From Ruegeria arenilitoris (GTDB lineage Bacteria; Pseudomonadota; Alphaproteobacteria; Rhodobacterales; Rhodobacteraceae): 64,000 nucleotides of DNA. The position numbers and the translations under genes were made by a program. The DNA is taken from positions 643,134 through 707,133 of the forward strand of contig NZ_WQDA01000003.1 in the NCBI RefSeq assembly GCF_013032855.1, written 5' to 3'. Below are positions 60,339 through 64,000 of the stretch, piece after piece. Each line of letters opens with the position of its first letter. Position 1 is the stretch's first letter. Under the pieces are notes generated by a model. That model saw only the letters and a program-made list of their open reading frames with translations, ran no database searches and was not told where the DNA came from.

Positions 60339-61381
60339 AGCAGCGTGCCTGCGTAGCTGACGCCCGCCCCTTCGGTGACCGATCCGATGCGCGCGACGCT
60401 CTCGCCGGCATCCGTCAGCAGGGCGGCCAGGTCATCGGCGCGGTCGGCGGCACAGACGACGATCATGCCGATCCCGCAGTTGAAGGTCTTGAGCATTTCC
60501 GCCTCGGCGATGCCCCCGGTTTCCGCCAGCCAACGGAACACCGGCGGCAGATCCCAGGCGTTCAGGTCGATTTGCGCACCCAGGTCGTCGGGCAGCACGC
60601 GCGGCAGGTTCTCGGTCAGCCCGCCGCCAGTGATGTGCGCCAGCGCATTGACGCCACCCGCCCGGATCGCGGCGAGGGCAGGTTTGACGTAGAGCCGCGT
60701 GGGCGTCAGCAGCGCCTCTCCCAAAGGCCCGTCGCAGAACGGCGAGTCCGCGTCCCATCCCAACCCAGAGATCTCGACCAGTTTGCGCACCAGCGAATAG
60801 CCGTTGGAATGCACCCCGTCCGACGCCAGCCCCAGCAGAACATCCCCGGCCTGCACACCGGCGGGCAGATCGCTGCCGCGCTCCATCGCGCCGACAGCAA
60901 AGCCTGCCAGGTCGAAGTCGCCATCGGGGTACATCCCCGGCATCTCGGCGGTTTCACCCCCGATCAAGGCACAGCCCGATCGGACGCAGCCCTCGGCGAT
61001 GCCCTCGATGATCCGCGCGGCGGTCTCGGTGTCCAGCTTGCCCGTGGCGAAGTAATCCAGGAAGAACAACGGCTCGGCCCCCTGGCAGATCAGGTCGTTC
61101 ACGCACATGGCCACCAGGTCGATCCCCACACCATCGACCACGCCCGTGTCGATCGCAATCCGCAGCTTGGTGCCCACGCCATCGGTTGCCCCCACCAGGA
61201 TCGGGTCGGAATACCCTGCCCCTTTCAGGTCGAACAGCGCGCCGAACCCGCCAAGGCCGCTCATGACGCCGGGGCGGTTCGTCCGCTTGGCGGCGGGCTT
61301 GATCCGGTCGACCAGCGCGTTGCCCGCATCGATATCCACGCCCGCATCTGCATAGGTGATGCCGTTCTTGCCCGCTGTCAT
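60335..61381 (-). CDS. purM: Phosphoribosylformylglycinamidine cyclo-ligase (AIR synthase)
   Basis: A 348-aa ATP-dependent enzyme that closes the imidazole ring of FGAM, the step after Pur[30 protein letters not shown] and [21 protein letters not shown] are the nucleotide-binding blocks of the PurM fold; [19 protein letters not shown] lies near the middle. I chose the ATG at 61381, which begins at [17 protein letters not shown]; the frame runs 32 codons further upstream without family sequence. Directly followed by purN. Confidence 0.96.
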   Translation of the reverse strand: MTAGKNGITYADAGVDIDAGNALVDRIKPAAKRTNRPGVMSGLGGFGALFDLKGAGYSDPILVGATDGVGTKLRIAIDTGVVDGVGIDLVAMCVNDLICQGAEPLFFLDYFATGKLDTETAARIIEGIAEGCVRSGCALIGGETAEMPGMYPDGDFDLAGFAVGAMERGSDLPAGVQAGDVLLGLASDGVHSNGYSLVRKLVEISGLGWDADSPFCDGPLGEALLTPTRLYVKPALAAIRAGGVNALAHITGGGLTENLPRVLPDDLGAQIDLNAWDLPPVFRWLAETGGIAEAEMLKTFNCGIGMIVVCAADRADDLAALLTDAGESVARIGSVTEGAGVSYAGTLL

Positions 61382-61487
61382 GGCCGTTCCCTCATGAATG
61401 CTTTCAGCGCGGGTTAGTCGATTGTGCGCCGCGTTGCAACGGTCAGGCTTGACGCGGCTGTTCTGCGTGGTACCCAAGCGCTCAGGC

Positions 61488-61564
61488 GGGCCTGTAGCTC
61501 AATTGGTTAGAGCAGAGCGCTCATAACGCTTTGGTTGGGGGTTCGAGTCCCTCCGGGCCTACCA
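61488..61564 (+). tRNA. tRNA-Ile2-like (anticodon CAT)
   Basis: A 77-nt tRNA with encoded CCA. The anticodon loop CTCATAA (61520-61526) gives CAT, so it is Met or, with C34 changed to lysidine by TilS, Ile2. C4-G69 and C5-G68 in the acceptor stem are TilS determinants in E. coli tRNA-Ile2, and the anticodon arm (GAGCG-CTCATAA-CGCTT) resembles Ile2, which I favour. The first pair is G1-U72, a wobble in place of the usual Watson-Crick pair. Confidence 0.85.
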
Positions 61565-61577
61565 AATACGGCCGAAA

Positions 61578-62897
61578 TCACCGCCCGATGATGATGTCTG
61601 CGCACAAACCGCCCAAGCGTTCGCTTTGGCCCAAGCGCAAAACACCGCCGTGGACACGAGCGATATCTGCAACGATCGCCAGCCCGAGGCCCACCCCGCT
61701 GCCCTGATTCTGGTTCCGCGACGGGTCCAACCGGCTGAACGGCTTAACCGCCTCGGTCCGCTGTTCGGGCGGGATGCCGGGGCCATCATCCTCAACTCGA
61801 ATGCGCAGCGATTTGTCAGTCAGGGTCATGCTGACCATCGCGTGCGACCCGTAGCGCACCGCGTTGCCGATCAGGTTTTCCACGGCGCGGCGGATTGCAG
61901 TCGGACGCAGCATCACTGCACCGTGCCCTTCGGGCGGCAGCAACTCGACACTTTGTCCGGCCCGTTGCGCATCATCCACGATCGAGCGCAGAAGCTCATC
62001 CGGACGAACCTCGACCTGCTCGCCCTCGGACGCGCCGCGCGAGAAATCAAGGAAGGCATCCAAGAGTGACTGCATTTCGTTCACGTCCTGAAGCAGCGGC
62101 TTTGCATCTTCCTCGGGCAGCATCGACAGGCCAAGCTTGAGCCGGGTCAGAGGCGTTCGCAGGTCATGGCTGACTCCCGACAGCATCAGGGTCCGCTGCT
62201 CGATCTGCCGCTCGATCCTGGCGCGCATGTCAAGAAACGCGCTACCGGCGGCCCGCACCTCGACGGCCCCTCCGGGGGTGAACGGCACGACCCGACCGCG
62301 ACCAAAAGCCTGCGCCGCATCGGCCAGCCGAGTGATCGGCCGCAACTGATTGCGCATGTACAAGAACGAAATCGAGGTCATGATCACCGCAAAGAACAGC
62401 ATCGTGACGATCAACTGGTGCGGGGCGACCGTCGACAGACGCCGGCGATCAAAGCCAAGCTCCAACACACCCAGATGGGTGTTCAAGAACAAAGTCGCGA
62501 CCTGACTGTCCGGCAACGATACCGCTACGAGGTTCGGCAGCAGCTCTCGAAGATCAGCGTCGATCTGCGGTGCGATGAAATCATACCAGCGCCGAGGTTC
62601 AATCGTAGGCGTTTCGTTGACCCCCAGAAAACGGGCCTGCATGTCCAGCACCCTCAGATCCGGACGCACCGCGGCCAGCGCCTGCTGTTGGGTTTCGGCA
62701 CCCTGAATGTCTTCCAGAACCAGCCGCACTTCGCGCGACGCCGCCCGGGTCATCTGACCGGTCACATCCTCGAGGTGTTCACGCACGAATGCCACCGACA
62801 CCACCAACAGAACCACGATCACCGGCAGCACCAGAATCAGGGCCGCCCGGGCATACAAGCTGCGGGGCAAATAGGGTTTGAGCCAGCGCGAGGACAT
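61578..62897 (-). CDS. Sensor histidine kinase (EnvZ-like)
   Basis: A 439-aa two-component sensor. Two membrane segments (about 17-38 and 163-180) flank a periplasmic domain of about 120 residues; a HAMP domain (181-235) and a HisKA domain with the phospho-acceptor H244 (LSGVSHDLRTPLTRL) follow. The ATPase domain has N-box RAVENLIGNAVRYG, G1 VEDDGPGIPPE and G2 GSGVGLGLAIV. The overall layout resembles EnvZ, which usually follows an OmpR gene. No response regulator is next to it in the window: on its upstream side lies the divergent MBL gene. Its partner must be elsewhere or the kinase is an orphan. Confidence 0.88.
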   Translation of the reverse strand: MSSRWLKPYLPRSLYARAALILVLPVIVVLLVVSVAFVREHLEDVTGQMTRAASREVRLVLEDIQGAETQQQALAAVRPDLRVLDMQARFLGVNETPTIEPRRWYDFIAPQIDADLRELLPNLVAVSLPDSQVATLFLNTHLGVLELGFDRRRLSTVAPHQLIVTMLFFAVIMTSISFLYMRNQLRPITRLADAAQAFGRGRVVPFTPGGAVEVRAAGSAFLDMRARIERQIEQRTLMLSGVSHDLRTPLTRLKLGLSMLPEEDAKPLLQDVNEMQSLLDAFLDFSRGASEGEQVEVRPDELLRSIVDDAQRAGQSVELLPPEGHGAVMLRPTAIRRAVENLIGNAVRYGSHAMVSMTLTDKSLRIRVEDDGPGIPPEQRTEAVKPFSRLDPSRNQNQGSGVGLGLAIVADIARVHGGVLRLGQSERLGGLCADIIIGR

Positions 62898-62941
62898 GCG
62901 CTAAACCTAGCGGGCTGCCCCGCCAAGAGAAAGAGGCCAAG

Positions 62942-63856
62942 ATGCTGCAAGCAGACGATTTCAACCCGAAACCGGGGATCCCTGTCGCCCTGCAGCCGGG
63001 CCTCAGGCTCTTGCTGGCCCCAAACCCGTCGCCGATGACCTATCTGGGGACAAATACATACCTCCTGGGCACCAGCGACCTTGCCGTAATCGACCCCGGA
63101 CCGTTGAGCGACAGTCACATTCAAGCCATTCTGGATGCGCTGCAGCCCGGGCAAATGATCAGCCATATCGTGGTCACCCACAGCCACCTGGACCATTCGC
63201 CGCTGGCTGCTCCGCTGTCAGAGCGGACAGGTGCCCCGATCTACGCCTTTGGCGGGCCACAGGCAGGGCGCAGCGCGATCATGTCCCAACTGGCCGAGCA
63301 AGGCTTCGCCGGCGGCGGCGAGGGAATCGACACGGGATTCCGCCCGGACATCGAGTTGGCGGACGGCGACAGGATCGAGGGGGACGGATGGGGCCTTGAG
63401 GTCATTCACACGCCGGGTCATCTGGGCAATCACATCGCGCTGGCCTGGGGAGACGTTTGTTTCACCGCCGATCACGTGATGGGCTGGGCCAGTTCGCTGG
63501 TTTCGCCTCCGGATGGTGATCTGACAGACTTCATGAAAGCCTGCCACCGGCTACGCGCACGCGACTGGTCCGTCTTCCATGCCGGGCACGGCGCGCCGAT
63601 CACAGACCCCTCGGGTCGGCTTGACTGGTTGATCCGCCACCGGCTGGAACGTGAGGCACAAATCCTCGACGCGCTGGCCGAGCGCCCGGGCACAGCCCGG
63701 GATCTGGCCCAGCGGATCTATGTCGAAACCCCGCCTGCCCTGCTTCCAGCGGCCGAGCGCAACGTGTTTGCCCATCTGGTGGATCTGACCGGAAAAGACC
63801 GCGTCGCCCCCCAAGGCGCACTGTCGGTGCAAACCAGTTTTCACCGCATCTCCTGA
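62942..63856 (+). CDS. Metallo-beta-lactamase-fold hydrolase (LACTB2-like)
   Basis: A 304-aa MBL-fold enzyme. The metal motif is H80-S-H82-L-D84-H85, with a further His in VIHTPGHLGNHIAL, an Asp in CFTADHVMGW and a His in FHAGHGAP. The C-terminal 80 residues form a winged-helix-like domain as in LACTB2, a mitochondrial endoribonuclease; other members of the group are thioesterases or lactonases. So the substrate is open. It is divergent from the kinase gene (44-bp spacer). Confidence 0.87.
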   Translation: MLQADDFNPKPGIPVALQPGLRLLLAPNPSPMTYLGTNTYLLGTSDLAVIDPGPLSDSHIQAILDALQPGQMISHIVVTHSHLDHSPLAAPLSERTGAPIYAFGGPQAGRSAIMSQLAEQGFAGGGEGIDTGFRPDIELADGDRIEGDGWGLEVIHTPGHLGNHIALAWGDVCFTADHVMGWASSLVSPPDGDLTDFMKACHRLRARDWSVFHAGHGAPITDPSGRLDWLIRHRLEREAQILDALAERPGTARDLAQRIYVETPPALLPAAERNVFAHLVDLTGKDRVAPQGALSVQTSFHRIS

Positions 63857-63892
63857 ACGCGCAAAAAATTCACCCTAGGTGCTTTTCCCCTC

Positions 63893-63921
63893 TGGACGCC
63901 GAAAAACCGGATTGCTATATG
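63893..63921 (+). promoter_or_regulatory. Candidate promoter of tRNA-Asn
   Basis: TGGACG at 63893-63898 and TATATG at 63916-63921 with a 17-bp spacer. Transcription would start about 3 bases before the mature 5' end of the tRNA. Confidence 0.5.
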
Positions 63922-63930
63922 CGCCTCAGT

Positions 63931-64000
63931 TCCGGCGTAGCTCAGCGGTAGAGCAGTTGACTGTTAATCAATTGGTCGTAGGTTCGATCCCTACCGCCGG
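63931..64000 (+). tRNA. tRNA-Asn (GTT), cut by the window end
   Basis: The sequence starts TCCGGCG, has a D-arm with GCTCAGCGGTAGAGC, anticodon stem TTGA/TCAA with loop CTGTTAA (63961-63967; anticodon GTT), and T-loop TTCGATC. The last visible bases CGCCGG are six of the seven 3' acceptor bases; the final acceptor base, discriminator and CCA lie beyond the window. Confidence 0.93.

Overview
The window reads as an ordinary chromosomal segment of a high-GC alphaproteobacterium of the Rhodobacterales (roseobacter type). The evidence is the gene content: a TAXI-type TRAP transporter with a universal stress protein, a B12-dependent class II ribonucleotide reductase, a trpGDC-moaC-moeA-lexA string, and a GAAC-N7-GAAC LexA box of the alphaproteobacterial kind. 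It also carries a non-pyrrolysine MttB-family methyltransferase and a corrinoid protein with a DUF1638 partner. I see no insertion sequence, prophage, CRISPR array or rRNA operon. Four tRNA genes are present: Leu-CAA, Pro-TGG, a CAT tRNA that looks like Ile2, and Asn-GTT cut by the window end.

Layout. 1-6 kb: the end of a cardiolipin synthase, a small potassium channel, and an AttEFGH-like operon (ATPase, FtsX-like permease, secreted CrtC/AttH lipocalin). 6-10 kb: TRAP-TAXI transporter plus UspA. 10.4-15.5 kb: a polyprenyl-phosphate-pentose locus, the most unusual part of the window. 16-22 kb: tRNA-Leu, a DedA/YqaA protein, a DsbB-like protein, HNH nuclease, RluE, VOC protein, esterase, DNA glycosylase and an MFS transporter. 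21.8-25.6 kb: cysS-cimA and an NDUFAF6-like protein with 4-bp overlaps. 25.9-34 kb: aminotransferase, outer-membrane barrel, MttB-like methyltransferase, EF-hand protein, a structured non-coding stretch and nrdJ. 34.5-39.5 kb: lipoprotein, tRNA-Pro, DUF192, double cold-shock protein, pdxH, fabI, gpt and an aminotransferase. 39.6-51.5 kb: ppiD-trpE, a divergent polysaccharide deacetylase, trpG-trpD-trpC-moaC-moeA, lexA and comEC. 51.6-64 kb: gltX, gltA, radical SAM protein, corrinoid protein with DUF1638, sufE, lipoprotein, rnd, purM-purN, tRNA-Ile2, histidine kinase, MBL hydrolase and tRNA-Asn.

The standout is 10,476-15,481. Four translationally coupled minus-strand genes encode a HAD phosphatase fused to a UbiA-type phosphoribosyltransferase, a GtrA protein, a DprE1-like FAD oxidoreductase and a DprE2-like SDR. 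A convergent polytopic protein has an acidic pair after its first membrane segment, as GT-C glycosyltransferases do. GtrA-DprE1-DprE2 is the order of the mycobacterial Rv3789-Rv3790-Rv3791 cluster, which makes decaprenyl-phospho-arabinose. I infer that this Gram-negative makes a polyprenyl-phosphate-D-arabinose (or ribose) donor and uses it on an unknown envelope glycan.

Secondary points of interest are a structured and unidentified RNA-like region downstream of nrdJ, an intercistronic hairpin between the TAXI receptor and its permease, and a LexA operator that overlaps its own -10 element. A phytoene-synthase-fold protein that lacks the catalytic aspartates also stands out. The genes for a possible corrinoid methyl-transfer system are split over 26 kb.
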